DNA of 64,000 nucleotides from Aldehydirespirator sp963662645 (GCA_963662645.2 OY759762.1:2604001-2668000), one strand, 5' to 3'. Counted from the stretch's first letter, positions 24,863 to 32,949 are shown. The notes: a model not told the origin generated them from the letters alone. Program-made: numbers and translations.

Positions 24863-25653
24863 GTCTGATACGCCAGCTTGCCGAGGCCGTGGACGGCGGT
24901 TTGGCCGTCGCCTCGGCCACTGTCGTTGACACGTCGCGCTCGGTGCCAAGGCGGGCCGGCGCCAAGATGCTGGTGTTCCGCGACGGCAGCATCTCGGGCA
25001 CCGTCGGCGGGGGAGAGCTGGAGGCCCGGGTCGTGGCCGAGGGGGTGGCCGCGCTCGCTGACGGCCGCTGCCGCCTGCTGTCGTACCGTCTAGTCGATCC
25101 CGGCCGGGGCGATCCCGGCGTCTGCGGGGGCGACGTCCAGATATTCGTGGAGCCGCACATGCCCAAGCCCACCGTCATTGTCATGGGATACGGACACGTG
25201 GGACGGGCCGTGGCTCAGTTGGCCGGCTGGCTCGGCTTCCGGGTAATTGCCACCGATGACCGCCCGATGGCCTCCGACGAGCCGCCCGACTCCAAGGTAC
25301 CCGGCAGCGACTCCGGAGACGGGGTGCCAGACGAGCTAATCGTCGGCACGGTCGACGACCTGCTCGCTGGCTGGACCCTCGATGCGGACGTGTCGGTGGT
25401 GCTGGTCACCCGCAACGTGGACGTGGACGCGGCGGCCCTGCCCGCGCTGCTGGCCACCGATGCGGGTTATGTGGGGGTGATGGGCAGCGAGCGCCGTTGG
25501 GCCACCACCCGGGCCCGCTTGGAGGCCGAGGGCGTGGATTCCGCTGCGCTCGACCGGGTCCACGCACCCATCGGCATCGAGGTCGGCGCAGAGACCCCTG
25601 AGGAGATCGCGCTGAGCATCATGGCCGAGGTGATCACCCATCACCGGACCTGA
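24859..25653 (+). CDS. xdhC: XdhC/CoxI-family molybdenum cofactor insertion/maturation protein
   Basis: 264 residues from the GTG at 24859, coupled to ssnA by overlap. The N-terminal XdhC_CoxI part has SRSVPRRAGAKMLVFRDG, GTVGGGELEARVV and GVCGGDVQIFVEP. The C-terminal Rossmann part has VIVMGYGHVGRAVAQLAGWL and VGVMGSERRWATTRARL. XdhC proteins hold sulfurated Mo cofactor and load it into the hydroxylase. In E. coli YqeB an XdhC-like part and the EF2563-type part are joined; here they are two genes. Confidence 0.9.
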   Translation: MSLIRQLAEAVDGGLAVASATVVDTSRSVPRRAGAKMLVFRDGSISGTVGGGELEARVVAEGVAALADGRCRLLSYRLVDPGRGDPGVCGGDVQIFVEPHMPKPTVIVMGYGHVGRAVAQLAGWLGFRVIATDDRPMASDEPPDSKVPGSDSGDGVPDELIVGTVDDLLAGWTLDADVSVVLVTRNVDVDAAALPALLATDAGYVGVMGSERRWATTRARLEAEGVDSAALDRVHAPIGIEVGAETPEEIALSIMAEVITHHRT

Positions 25654-25727
25654 CAGCCGGGGCGGGGCCGAGCGGCGGCGCAGCGAACCGTGAGGATTCT
25701 CGCAGCTGCCCGCGGGGGTGAGCCGTC

Positions 25728-25780
25728 CCGAACTTCAATGACTTGACCACCTCTGGTGTGCCTAACTCATTGAAGTTCGG
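25728..25780. terminator. 14-bp perfect inverted repeat between xdhC and yqeB
   Basis: CCGAACTTCAATGA (25728-25741) is repeated inverted and exactly at 25767-25780, with a 25-base spacer that itself contains CACC-TCT-GGTG. It lies 75 bases past the xdhC stop and 110 before yqeB. Base composition (about 45% GC) is well below the surroundings. There is no T-tract, so it could be a terminator, an operator or a mobile-element scar. Confidence 0.4.
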
Positions 25781-25889
25781 TCACCTGCCGGGAATGGTGC
25801 ACCAGCGGGAGCAGCGAAAGTGAGCGGGGGTCGCAGCACCGGCACGCCGCCCAGCGGGGCGGTGGCACCTGGCCGCGTACCCTGTAGTC

Positions 25890-26696
25890 GTGCCTGGACC
25901 CATGTGCGTGCTGCGGGGCGGGGGTGATCTGGCCACTGGAGTCGCCTGGCAACTCACGAGGCAGGGCTGGCCGGTGGTGGTGCTGGAGCTGGCCGAGCCG
26001 CTGGCGGTGCGCCGGACGGTGTCGCTGTCCACCGCGGTGACCGATGGTGAGGTCGTCGTGCAGGGGATGAGGGGCGTGCGGGTCGATGAGCCCTTGGAGG
26101 CTTTGGCGACCACGGAGCGGGGTGATGTGGCGGTGCTCGTCTCACCCGAGTTGGCGACGCTCGACCAGGTGCGGCCCGACGTGGTGGTGGATGCCCGCCT
26201 GGCCAAGCGCAACATCGACACATCCATCCACGACGCAGAGGTGGTGGTGGCCCTCGGGCCGGGCTTCACGGCGGGCCACGATTGCCACGCAGTCGTCGAG
26301 ACGATGCGAGGCCCTGATCTCGGTCGGGTGATGTGGAGGGGCTCGGCGCAGCCCGACACCGGCGTGCCCGCCGAGGTTGGGGGACAGGCTGCCCACCGGG
26401 TGCTGCGCGCCCCCGTCGCAGGCGAGGTGTCGTGGCATGTCGGGATAGGGGCCTCGGTCGTTGCTGGCCAGCCGCTCGGCGCGGTGGACGGCGTGACTGT
26501 CCGGGCACCGTTCCACGGCGTGGTGCGGGGCGCGATCCGCGACGGCATGAACGTGCGGGCTGGCTTGAAGATCGGCGACGTCGATCCCCGCGGCGACCCT
26601 TTGGCGTGCTGGAAGATCTCGGACAAGGCCCTGGCTGTGGGCCGCGGCGCGCGGGAGGCCGTCGTCGAGGGGCTTCCTCTACACCTCAGCCGCTGA
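25890..26696 (+). CDS. yqeB: YqeB/EF2563-family selenium-dependent molybdenum hydroxylase maturation protein
   Basis: 268 residues from a GTG. The family signature is clear: VLRGGGDLATGVAWQL, VVVLELAEPLAVRRTVSLS, a Rossmann-type ADVVVVLGPGF-like core (EVVVALGPGFTAGHDCHAVV), VLRAPVAGEVSWHVGIGASV and a biotinyl-like VRAPFHGVVRGAIRDG. This family co-occurs with SelD-dependent, labile-selenium molybdenum hydroxylases and is used as their genomic marker. It is 236 bases from xdhC and may have its own promoter. selD, ygfK, yqeC and mocA are not in the window. Confidence 0.88.
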   Translation: MPGPMCVLRGGGDLATGVAWQLTRQGWPVVVLELAEPLAVRRTVSLSTAVTDGEVVVQGMRGVRVDEPLEALATTERGDVAVLVSPELATLDQVRPDVVVDARLAKRNIDTSIHDAEVVVALGPGFTAGHDCHAVVETMRGPDLGRVMWRGSAQPDTGVPAEVGGQAAHRVLRAPVAGEVSWHVGIGASVVAGQPLGAVDGVTVRAPFHGVVRGAIRDGMNVRAGLKIGDVDPRGDPLACWKISDKALAVGRGAREAVVEGLPLHLSR

Positions 26697-26703
26697 TTCG
26701 AGG

Positions 26704-26727
26704 CGGAGTTGTTGTGAACAATCTCCG
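26704..26727 (+). terminator. Hairpin after yqeB
   Basis: CGGAGTTGTT (26704-26713) pairs with AACAATCTCCG (26717-26727) across a GTG loop, leaving one bulged T. This gives a ten-pair stem beginning seven bases after the yqeB stop. No T-tract follows. It is a reasonable transcript end for the molybdenum hydroxylase cluster. Confidence 0.45.
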
Positions 26728-26823
26728 GCGGCCTCGGCTCGGCACCCCAACCGTTCTCGGGTGAGTATTGGCTCGTGGATGCACCACTAGTCAGCCGAGA
26801 TCCTCACCCTCTCGGCCTCTAGG

Positions 26824-27804
26824 GTGACCGGCGTGATCCAGGCTGCGTTCAATGTGATGCCCCATGGGTCTGTTGAGCGGGCGGTGGAATTGGCTCGGCT
26901 GGCTGAGAGCCTCGGTTACGAGCGCTGCTGGGTGTACGACGAGGGGCTGGCGGCCAGCGATGCGTACGTGGCCATGACCGCCATTGCGGTGGCCACGGAG
27001 TCGCTCACGATCGGCCCGGGCATCACCAACCCCTATACCCGCCACGCTGGCGTCACCGCGGGGGCGATCGCCTCACTCGACGAGGTGTCGGGCGGCCGGG
27101 CCTTCCTGGGCATCGGCGCCGGAGGCAGCCTCACTCTCGATCCGCTCAGCATCGCCCGCGAGCGGCCCCTCACCGCCGTGCGCGAGACCATCGACGTCTG
27201 CCGGCGCCTGTTCGCGGGCGACACCGTCAGCGTCGAGGGCGCCCATGTGCGGCTGAGCGAGGCGTCGCTGCTGAATGTTCGGCCCAGCACCGAGATCTGG
27301 CTGGCCGGGCGGGGACCGAGGATGCTGGAGTTGGGCGGCGCCGCCTGCGACGGCGTGCTGGTGGACTTCATCTACAAGCCGCACCTCGGTCCGGCGGTGG
27401 AGCGGATTCGCCGAGCGGGCCGGGCTGCGGGCAACGATCCCCGCATCGCCTACTCCACGATGCTGGTGACCGACGACGACACCATGGCCGCACTCAAGCC
27501 CCACATGACCTACCGGCTGGTCGACTCACCGGTCGAGGTGCAGGAGGCCCTCGGGCTCACCGACGCCGACGCGGCCGTGATCAGGGCCGCGCTGACCGAC
27601 GGCTTGGAGGCCGCGGCCGAGCACGTGCGCGACGAGTGGGCGCTGCCCTTCGTGATCGCGGGCTCCCCCAGCGAGTGCCGCCGGGAGCTTGACAGCCTCG
27701 CCGAGCAGCACGGAATCGAGTCCTTCGTCGTGCCGCTGCTGGACGACGAGCCGGCCGAGAAGCTCCTGCGCTCCGGTGCGAGAATCATGGGAATGAGCAA
27801 ATAA
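26824..27804 (+). CDS. Luciferase-like F420-dependent oxidoreductase (methylene-H4MPT reductase-like)
   Basis: 326 residues from the GTG at 26824 (GTG 26833 possible). Compact LLM barrel: LARLAESLGYERCWVYDEGL, SLTIGPGITNPYTRHAGVTA, FLGIGAGGSLTLDPL, TEIWLAGRGPRMLELGG and a C-terminal AGSPSECRRELDSL. It is a clear paralogue of the gene at 60548 (same length, same PGITNxYTRH and WLAGRGPR motifs). Substrate unknown; F420 use is inferred from the family and lineage. Confidence 0.87.
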   Translation: MTGVIQAAFNVMPHGSVERAVELARLAESLGYERCWVYDEGLAASDAYVAMTAIAVATESLTIGPGITNPYTRHAGVTAGAIASLDEVSGGRAFLGIGAGGSLTLDPLSIARERPLTAVRETIDVCRRLFAGDTVSVEGAHVRLSEASLLNVRPSTEIWLAGRGPRMLELGGAACDGVLVDFIYKPHLGPAVERIRRAGRAAGNDPRIAYSTMLVTDDDTMAALKPHMTYRLVDSPVEVQEALGLTDADAAVIRAALTDGLEAAAEHVRDEWALPFVIAGSPSECRRELDSLAEQHGIESFVVPLLDDEPAEKLLRSGARIMGMSK

Positions 27805-27826
27805 CAATCGATTCAGGTTGTAATGC

Positions 27827-27832
27827 TATAGA
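27827..27832 (+). promoter_or_regulatory. Possible -10 element upstream of the Tad operon
   Basis: TATAGA sits in the only AT-rich stretch (27800-27840) before the Tad genes, 133 bases upstream of the tadZ start. No convincing -35 is seen at 16-18 bases, so this is only a candidate. Confidence 0.2.
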
Positions 27833-27965
27833 ACCTCTGTAGAGTGCTCTCGCCGCCCGGTTCGCTGGACGCCGGGACGGCCGCCAGAGCGCCCCAGTCG
27901 CGTTCTGGCAGAGCCTTGGCGCTCCAAGTCCCGCCGTCATGGAACTAGACGTGCGGGAGGAGCCG

Positions 27966-28709
27966 ATGATCATCTGGTACTGGTCCGTCAAGGGCGGCGT
28001 CGGCACGTCGGTGGTGGCTGCGGCCACTGCTATCCGCCTTGCCTCCGACGACCGCGAAGCCACACTGGTGGACCTTGCCGGCGACCAGCCCGCCCTCTTG
28101 GGCATGATCGCCGGCGCGGCGCCGTCAGAGCCCGGCATCGGCGACTGGGTGGCCGCAGGCGACGGCGTCGCGGCCGACGCCATCGGCAGGCTGCTCGAGG
28201 ACGTGGCACCGGGACTGCGGCTGCTCCGCCAGGGCACCCAGCCCGCTCTCGATGCCGGTCCATCAGCCGGCGCGGACGCTGTCTCCAGCCACCCGCCGGC
28301 GGTCGGCGCGGACCCGGATCGCCAACTCCAGCCGTCGCTCGATGACCGGCGGCGCAGGCTCGTGCTGGCCCTCGAGGTGCTGGCCCGAATCGGACCGGTC
28401 GTGGTGGACGCGGGTCTGGACCCGTTCGAGCTGCGGTCCGATCTCGCCGCCCGGCACCGGCCGGTGTGCGTGCTGAGGTCCTGCTATCTCGCTCTGACCC
28501 GGGCCCAGCGGGTATCCGGGCCCTATGACCGGGTGGTCCTCGTGGAGGAGCCGGGCCGGGCTCTGCGGGTGCGCGACGTCGCCTCCGCCGTCGGCGCCTC
28601 CAATGTCGAGCGTGTGGCTTGGGATCCCCGCGTGGCCCGGTCCGTCGATGCGGGGACGATCGTGAGCATGCTCCCGCCGCCGCTGCGGCGCTTCGAGTTG
28701 CCGGTATGA
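27966..28709 (+). CDS. tadZ: TadZ/CpaE-like pilus assembly ATPase
   Basis: 247 residues from the ATG at 27966, which has GGGAGGAG six bases upstream; an ATG at 27939 lacks such a site. The MinD/ParA-like deviant Walker A is SVKGGVGTSVVAAA, with Thr-Ser where MinD has Lys-Thr. The Walker B-like VVDAGLDPF is near 150. TadZ localises the Tad secretion ATPase at the membrane. A Pro/Ala-rich loop fills about 95-120. Its stop overlaps the tadA ATG by four bases. Confidence 0.82.
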   Translation: MIIWYWSVKGGVGTSVVAAATAIRLASDDREATLVDLAGDQPALLGMIAGAAPSEPGIGDWVAAGDGVAADAIGRLLEDVAPGLRLLRQGTQPALDAGPSAGADAVSSHPPAVGADPDRQLQPSLDDRRRRLVLALEVLARIGPVVVDAGLDPFELRSDLAARHRPVCVLRSCYLALTRAQRVSGPYDRVVLVEEPGRALRVRDVASAVGASNVERVAWDPRVARSVDAGTIVSMLPPPLRRFELPV

Positions 28710-29920
28710 CCGGCAGACCGGCGGCGACGCTTGGCGGACCGAGAGCAGGCCTCGGCGCGACCCGCGGCGTTCACGAGGTGGGGGCCAACGGTTCCGCGGC
28801 TCTGGTCGAGGTCGTGCATCGCAGGGTGATCGACATGATGACGGAGGTCCCGATGCTGGCGGTGGACATCGCCGGCGTCGTCCGCGCGCTGGCCCCGCTC
28901 ACGCCGACGGACGTGGTCGACGAGGTGGTGGCCCGGGTCGCGGCCCGCGTGCACGGTCTGGGTCCCCTGGAGCCGCTGCTCGCCGATGCGTCGGTGAGCG
29001 AGGTGATGATCAACGGGCCGGGGCCGGTGTGGATCGAGCGAGCCGGCGCCGTGAGCCGGAGCGGCGTGTCGCTGGACCGGGCCGCGGTCGATCTGGTCAT
29101 CGAGAGGATCGTGGCGCCGCTGGGCCGCCGGGTCGATCAGCTGACCCCCTGCGTGGACGGTCGCCTGCCCGACGGCTCCCGGGTCCATGTGGCCGTTCCG
29201 CCGGTCGCGGTTGACGGCCCGTACGTGACGATCCGCCGCTTCGTGGTTGCCGATGTTGCCCTGGAGATGTTCGCCGGGCCGCCGGTGGTGGCGCTGCTGG
29301 AGGAACTGGTCGACAGGGGGGCCAATCTCGTCGTGAGCGGTGGCACGGGTGCGGGCAAGACCACGCTGCTCAACGCCCTGGCCGGCCGGGTGAGCCACCA
29401 GCAGCGCGTGATCACCATCGAGGACGCCGCCGAGTTGCAGCTTGAGCATCCCCATGTGGTGAGGCTGGAGGCCCGGCCCGAGTCGCGCGAGGGCGGAGGG
29501 GCGGTGACGATCCGAGACCTGGTGCGCAACGCGCTGCGGATGCGCCCCGACCGGATGGTGGTGGGAGAGGTGCGAGGCCCGGAAGCTCTCGACCTGCTGC
29601 ACGCCCTCAATACGGGCCACGCCGGATGCCTCTCCACGGTGCACGCCAACGGTCCCGTCGACGCGCTGCGCCGCCTCGCCGCACTGGCCACGGCCGCCGA
29701 TGAGCGCCTGGGGGTGGAGGCCGTGCGGGATCACGTCACGGCAGCCATTGATGCCGTCGTGCACCTGGGACGATCCCGCGACGGCACGCGTCGGCTGGCC
29801 GCCGTCGCCGAGGTGACCGGGCACGACCGGGTGCGCCTGCTGGCCGACGACGCCAAGGTCTGCTCGTCCATCGCCCGGGCTGGTCGCCTGGAGGCCGAGC
29901 GGATGGGGAGCGATTCATGA
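28706..29920 (+). CDS. tadA: Tad/Flp pilus secretion ATPase TadA (CpaF)
   Basis: 404 residues from the ATG at 28706, overlapping the tadZ stop. Secretion ATPase motifs: LADASVSEVMINGPGPVWIE, RLPDGSRVHVA, Walker A SGGTGAGKTTLLNAL, ITIEDAAELQL, Walker B MVVGEVRGPEALDLL, and His-box HAGCLSTVHAN. It powers pilin assembly at the inner face of the membrane. The TGA overlaps the ATG of a 22-codon frame that leads into tadB. Confidence 0.95.
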   Translation: MTGRPAATLGGPRAGLGATRGVHEVGANGSAALVEVVHRRVIDMMTEVPMLAVDIAGVVRALAPLTPTDVVDEVVARVAARVHGLGPLEPLLADASVSEVMINGPGPVWIERAGAVSRSGVSLDRAAVDLVIERIVAPLGRRVDQLTPCVDGRLPDGSRVHVAVPPVAVDGPYVTIRRFVVADVALEMFAGPPVVALLEELVDRGANLVVSGGTGAGKTTLLNALAGRVSHQQRVITIEDAAELQLEHPHVVRLEARPESREGGGAVTIRDLVRNALRMRPDRMVVGEVRGPEALDLLHALNTGHAGCLSTVHANGPVDALRRLAALATAADERLGVEAVRDHVTAAIDAVVHLGRSRDGTRRLAAVAEVTGHDRVRLLADDAKVCSSIARAGRLEAERMGSDS

Positions 29921-29985
29921 ACGGTGCCGTTGCGACGCAATCGGCGCCCACCTATGGGCGGACGCTCTTGGCGGTCGGGCCGTGA
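29917..29985 (+). CDS. 22-codon micro-ORF bridging tadA and tadB
   Basis: ATG at 29917 overlaps the tadA stop (ATGA) and the frame ends at TGA 29983-29985, overlapping the tadB GTG (GTGA at 29982). The peptide MNGAVATQSAPTYGRTLLAV-GP has no recognisable domain. Its exact fit between two overlaps suggests a coupling leader that carries ribosomes from tadA to tadB. It could also be chance in a stop-poor genome. Confidence 0.35.
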   Translation: MNGAVATQSAPTYGRTLLAVGP

Positions 29986-30665
29986 CCGCGGTGCTGACGG
30001 CCGTCCTCGTGTTTGTGGCGCTGATGCCTGACCTGCCGATGGCGAGGCCCCGGGCCCGCACGTCGAGCCGAGTGCGGCCGCGACGCGGGGCCCCGCGCCG
30101 TCTGGTTGCCGCGGTGCGGCGATGGACGGGCCGGTCCAGGCAGGCCGACGCGGTGTCGCAGGCTCTCGAACTGACGGCCCGGGCGCTGCGATCGGGCGCC
30201 TCCGTGCTGACCGCCCTCGACGCGGCGGCTGCGGAACTTCCCGAGACCGGCCTGCGCCAAGTGGTGCGCCGGGTACGCGGGGGTCTGGGCCTCTCGGAGG
30301 CCCTGGACGACTGGGTTGGCGGTGTGTCCGAGCGCCAGACGGCTGCCGCCCTGCTGGTGCTGGGCCACGCGTCCGGCGCGGCAATGGCCGCCAGTCTCGA
30401 CCGTGCCGCCGCGTCGCTGCGGCAGCGCAAGGCTCTCGATGACGAGATTCGAGCTCTGACTGCCCAGACGCGCACCTCGGGAGTGGTCGTGGCGGCAGCC
30501 CCGGTCGGCTTCGCGGTCATAGTCACGCTCGTCGACCGTGATGCCTTGAGCGGGCTGCTGTCCACGCCGGTGGGGCTCATGTCGCTGGGTCTCGGACTGG
30601 TGTTGGAGGGTCTGGGCCTCTGGTGGATGGCCCGTCTGTGCCGCAGTGTGGGCCGATGGGCGTGA
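29982..30665 (+). CDS. tadB: Tad pilus platform protein TadB
   Basis: 227 residues from a GTG. An N-terminal hydrophobic segment (about 2-18) and Arg-rich stretch are followed by a T2SS_F domain with ALELTARALRSGASVLTALD, GLSEALDDWV and LRQRKALDDEIRALTAQTR. Two C-terminal membrane segments (about 165-183 and 192-215) follow. It forms the inner-membrane platform with TadC. It is shorter than the proteobacterial protein, as is usual in actinobacteria. Its stop overlaps tadC. Confidence 0.85.
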   Translation: MTAVLTAVLVFVALMPDLPMARPRARTSSRVRPRRGAPRRLVAAVRRWTGRSRQADAVSQALELTARALRSGASVLTALDAAAAELPETGLRQVVRRVRGGLGLSEALDDWVGGVSERQTAAALLVLGHASGAAMAASLDRAAASLRQRKALDDEIRALTAQTRTSGVVVAAAPVGFAVIVTLVDRDALSGLLSTPVGLMSLGLGLVLEGLGLWWMARLCRSVGRWA

Positions 30666-31435
30666 GCCTCGCCGCGGCTGCGGCGGCCCTGCTGGTGCTG
30701 ACGGTCTTCGACGTGACCGCTGCAACGAGCCGCGCTGTCCGCCACAGACTTCGCGGCACCGGCCGGTCCTCCCGCCGCGGTCTGAGGGGCGCTCTGTCAA
30801 CACTGGGCCGGTGGCTGTCGGGGGGCGCAGTCGAGCCCGAGGACGAGGCCCTGGCCGGAATCGCGGCCCTCGCCACCGCGGTCGCCGCGGTGGCGTTCGG
30901 CCCGATCGGCGGCCTCCTCTCGTTGCTGGCGGCCACAAGCGCGCTCGTCGCCCGCCGCCGGTCCCGCCAGCGCATGCGCGCGCTGCGGATTGATCGTCAC
31001 CTGCCCGAAGTGATTGATCTGCTCGGGCTGGTGGTCGGCGCGGGCCGGCCCACAGTCTCGGCTCTAGCGGAGATATGTCCCCGAGTCTCCGAGCCGTTCC
31101 GATCCGAGCTGTCAGCGGTGGTGAGACGCACCTCCGCCGGAGAGCCATTCGTGGACTCGGTGCGCAGGCTGCGCGACAACCTCGGTCCCAGCGTCTCGCA
31201 GGTCGTGCACGCGGTAACCGCGGCCGAGATCGACGGAACACCGCTGCGACCCGCCCTGCAGCGGGCTGCCGACGAGGCCCATCGGCGGCGCCGGGTGCGG
31301 GCGCAGGAGGCCGCCCGGCGAGTTCCGGTCCTGATGCTGTTCCCGCTCGTGTTCTGCGTGCTGCCCGCCTTCTGTCTTCTGACCGTCGTCCCGCTGCTGG
31401 TGGGAACCGTGTCTGACTTGGGTTTCCCGTCATGA
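30656..31435 (+). CDS. tadC: Tad pilus platform protein TadC
   Basis: 259 residues from the ATG at 30656; GTG 30662, overlapping the tadB TGA, is an equally good start. N-terminal membrane segment, a second pair around 70-100 (IAALATAVAAVAFGPIGGLL), the T2SS_F core LPEVIDLLGLVVGAGRPTVSAL with PFVDSVRRLRDNLG, and a last hydrophobic span PVLMLFPLVFCVLPAFCLL. It pairs with TadB as the assembly platform. Confidence 0.85.
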   Translation: MGVSLAAAAAALLVLTVFDVTAATSRAVRHRLRGTGRSSRRGLRGALSTLGRWLSGGAVEPEDEALAGIAALATAVAAVAFGPIGGLLSLLAATSALVARRRSRQRMRALRIDRHLPEVIDLLGLVVGAGRPTVSALAEICPRVSEPFRSELSAVVRRTSAGEPFVDSVRRLRDNLGPSVSQVVHAVTAAEIDGTPLRPALQRAADEAHRRRRVRAQEAARRVPVLMLFPLVFCVLPAFCLLTVVPLLVGTVSDLGFPS

Positions 31436-31517
31436 ACGCCGCCCAGCCGCCCGCGCGACCCATACCCCCCTGCAATGGCCGAGACCGATCGGCCGGCTGC
31501 ACCCGGAAGGAGAGATC

Positions 31518-31730
31518 ATGTTCTTGCGCATCTGCACGGTGCTGGTGACCCGTTGTGGCTCGGCGCGCCGCCGGCTCGACGAGCGGGGCCAGACCACCGC
31601 CGAGTACGCACTCGTCCTCGTCGGCGCCGCCGCAGTGGCGGTGCTGCTGCTGACCTGGGCCACCGGCTCGGGCAAGATCGCGTGGCTGCTCGACCAGATG
31701 GTCGACACGGTCGCCAACATGGTGGGCTGA
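31518..31730 (+). CDS. Flp-like pilin (DUF4244-type)
   Basis: 70 residues, ATG at 31518 with AAGGAGAG nine bases upstream, the best ribosome site in the operon and consistent with a highly made pilin. The class III-type leader ends at RG-QTTAEYALVLVGAA, with the cleavable Gly and Glu at +5, followed by one hydrophobic helix. DUF4244 proteins fill the Flp pilin position in actinobacterial tad loci. No prepilin peptidase gene is in the window. Confidence 0.85.
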   Translation: MFLRICTVLVTRCGSARRRLDERGQTTAEYALVLVGAAAVAVLLLTWATGSGKIAWLLDQMVDTVANMVG

Positions 31731-31733
31731 CCG

Positions 31734-32114
31734 GTGCGCGCCGATCTCCGGCCGGGACGGTCGAGTCAATCGGGACAGGCGACGGTGGAGTTCGCGCTGG
31801 TGATGCCGTTCTTCGCGCTGATGCTGCTGGCCGTCGTTCAGGTGGGCTTGCTCGTGCGGGCTCGGGTGCTGGTCACGCACGCGGCCCGCGAGGCGGTGCG
31901 CTCGGCCGCAGTCGGCGTCAGCGACGGCGAGGTGCGCTCGGCCGCGCTCGCCGCGGCCGACTTGGACCCGCGGCGCCTGGCCGTGGCGGTGCGGCGAGCC
32001 AACGGGAGGGCGACGGTGCAGTTGCTCTACACTGAGCCCACCGACGTTCCGCTGGTGGGACCGCTGGTCGGGGACGTGGTGCTCGAAGCCCGGGCCACCA
32101 TGCGGCTGGAGTAG
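31734..32114 (+). CDS. tadE: TadE-like minor pseudopilin
   Basis: 126 residues from a GTG, three bases after the pilin. The leader SGQATVEFALVMPFFALMLL carries the Gly/Glu+5 processing motif and a hydrophobic helix typical of TadE. The rest, VLVTHAAREAVRSAAVG, matches the family. It should be a membrane-anchored minor pilin of the same pilus. Confidence 0.88.
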   Translation: MRADLRPGRSSQSGQATVEFALVMPFFALMLLAVVQVGLLVRARVLVTHAAREAVRSAAVGVSDGEVRSAALAAADLDPRRLAVAVRRANGRATVQLLYTEPTDVPLVGPLVGDVVLEARATMRLE

Positions 32115-32152
32115 CGCCCAGTCGATTCCGGCAGGCGGTACCGTCTTGGCTT

Positions 32153-32533
32153 GTGACCGTCACGATCCGGCGTCGGGAGAAGCCGCCTTGGACCGTCCTC
32201 AGCGTCGGCGGCGACCTTGATGTCGTTGGGGCCCCCGACCTGCGCCAGGCCGTCGTCGCAGCAGTGGCGGACGGTTCCCGCCGGCTGGCTCTCGACCTGT
32301 CGGAACTGGACTTCGTCGACTCGTTCGGGATCGGAGCGGTGGTCGGCGCGCTCAAGCGATTGCGCCAGCGAGGCGGTGACCTTGCCTTGGTGTGCCCCTC
32401 GCCTCGCATCCGCCGAGTGTTCGAGATCTGTGATCTGGACAGGATCTTGGCGCTGCACGACTCCATCGACAGCCTCCTGGAGCCTTCTCCAGTGGGCTCG
32501 GCCGGCGCGACCTCCGGCCGGGGGCGACCATGA
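32153..32533 (+). CDS. STAS-domain anti-sigma factor antagonist
   Basis: 126 residues from a GTG. The SpoIIAA-like fold shows WTVLSVGGDLDVVGAPDL, LALDLSELDFVDSFGIGAVV (phosphorylatable Ser in DSFG), and ALVCPSPRIRRVFEICDLD. It should sequester the kinase encoded just downstream when unphosphorylated. The ATGA overlap with that gene (32530) indicates coupled synthesis. No sigma-B-type factor or PP2C phosphatase lies in the window, so the partner is elsewhere. Confidence 0.9.
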   Translation: MTVTIRRREKPPWTVLSVGGDLDVVGAPDLRQAVVAAVADGSRRLALDLSELDFVDSFGIGAVVGALKRLRQRGGDLALVCPSPRIRRVFEICDLDRILALHDSIDSLLEPSPVGSAGATSGRGRP

Positions 32534-32949
32534 GCGGCACCGTCGAGATCGAGATCCCAGCCCGGGCGGACTACGTGTCGCTGGTGCGACTGGTGGTGGC
32601 CGCGGCAGCCGAGATGGCGCCGAGCCTCGAGCCGTCGCGCGTCGACGACCTCCGGGTGGCGGTGTCGGAGGCGACCACCAACGCCATACAGGCCCACATC
32701 CGCTCCGGCAGCACCCGTCCTGTAAGGGTCTGTTGCCATTGCTCCAATGGGAGCGTGGTGGTGACGGTCCGCGACGAGGGTCCCGGTTTCGACGTGGATG
32801 CACTGCCCGAGATGCCGCCCCCAGAGTCGGAGGCCCGGCTCGGCCGGGAGTCCGGCATGGGCATCTCCATCATGCGGGCCCTGGCCGACAACTCGAGCAT
32901 CGACTCGAGCCCGGAAGGCACCGAGGTGCGCCTCGCTTTTCTTCACTAG
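32530..32949 (+). CDS. Anti-sigma serine kinase, RsbW/GHKL type
   Basis: 139 residues. GHKL ATPase boxes: N-box DLRVAVSEATTNAIQAH, G1 VTVRDEGPGFDVD and G2 ESGMGISIMRALAD. It would phosphorylate the STAS protein and bind a sigma factor. The RsbW/SpoIIAB assignment rests on these boxes and the STAS neighbour. It converges on the Mrp operon, whose last gene ends 45 bases away. Confidence 0.9.
   Translation: MSGTVEIEIPARADYVSLVRLVVAAAAEMAPSLEPSRVDDLRVAVSEATTNAIQAHIRSGSTRPVRVCCHCSNGSVVVTVRDEGPGFDVDALPEMPPPESEARLGRESGMGISIMRALADNSSIDSSPEGTEVRLAFLH

Noticed and set aside
25654..25889. Insertion sequence between xdhC and yqeB
   Set aside because: There is an inverted repeat but no transposase frame and no target duplication visible in the 236 bases.
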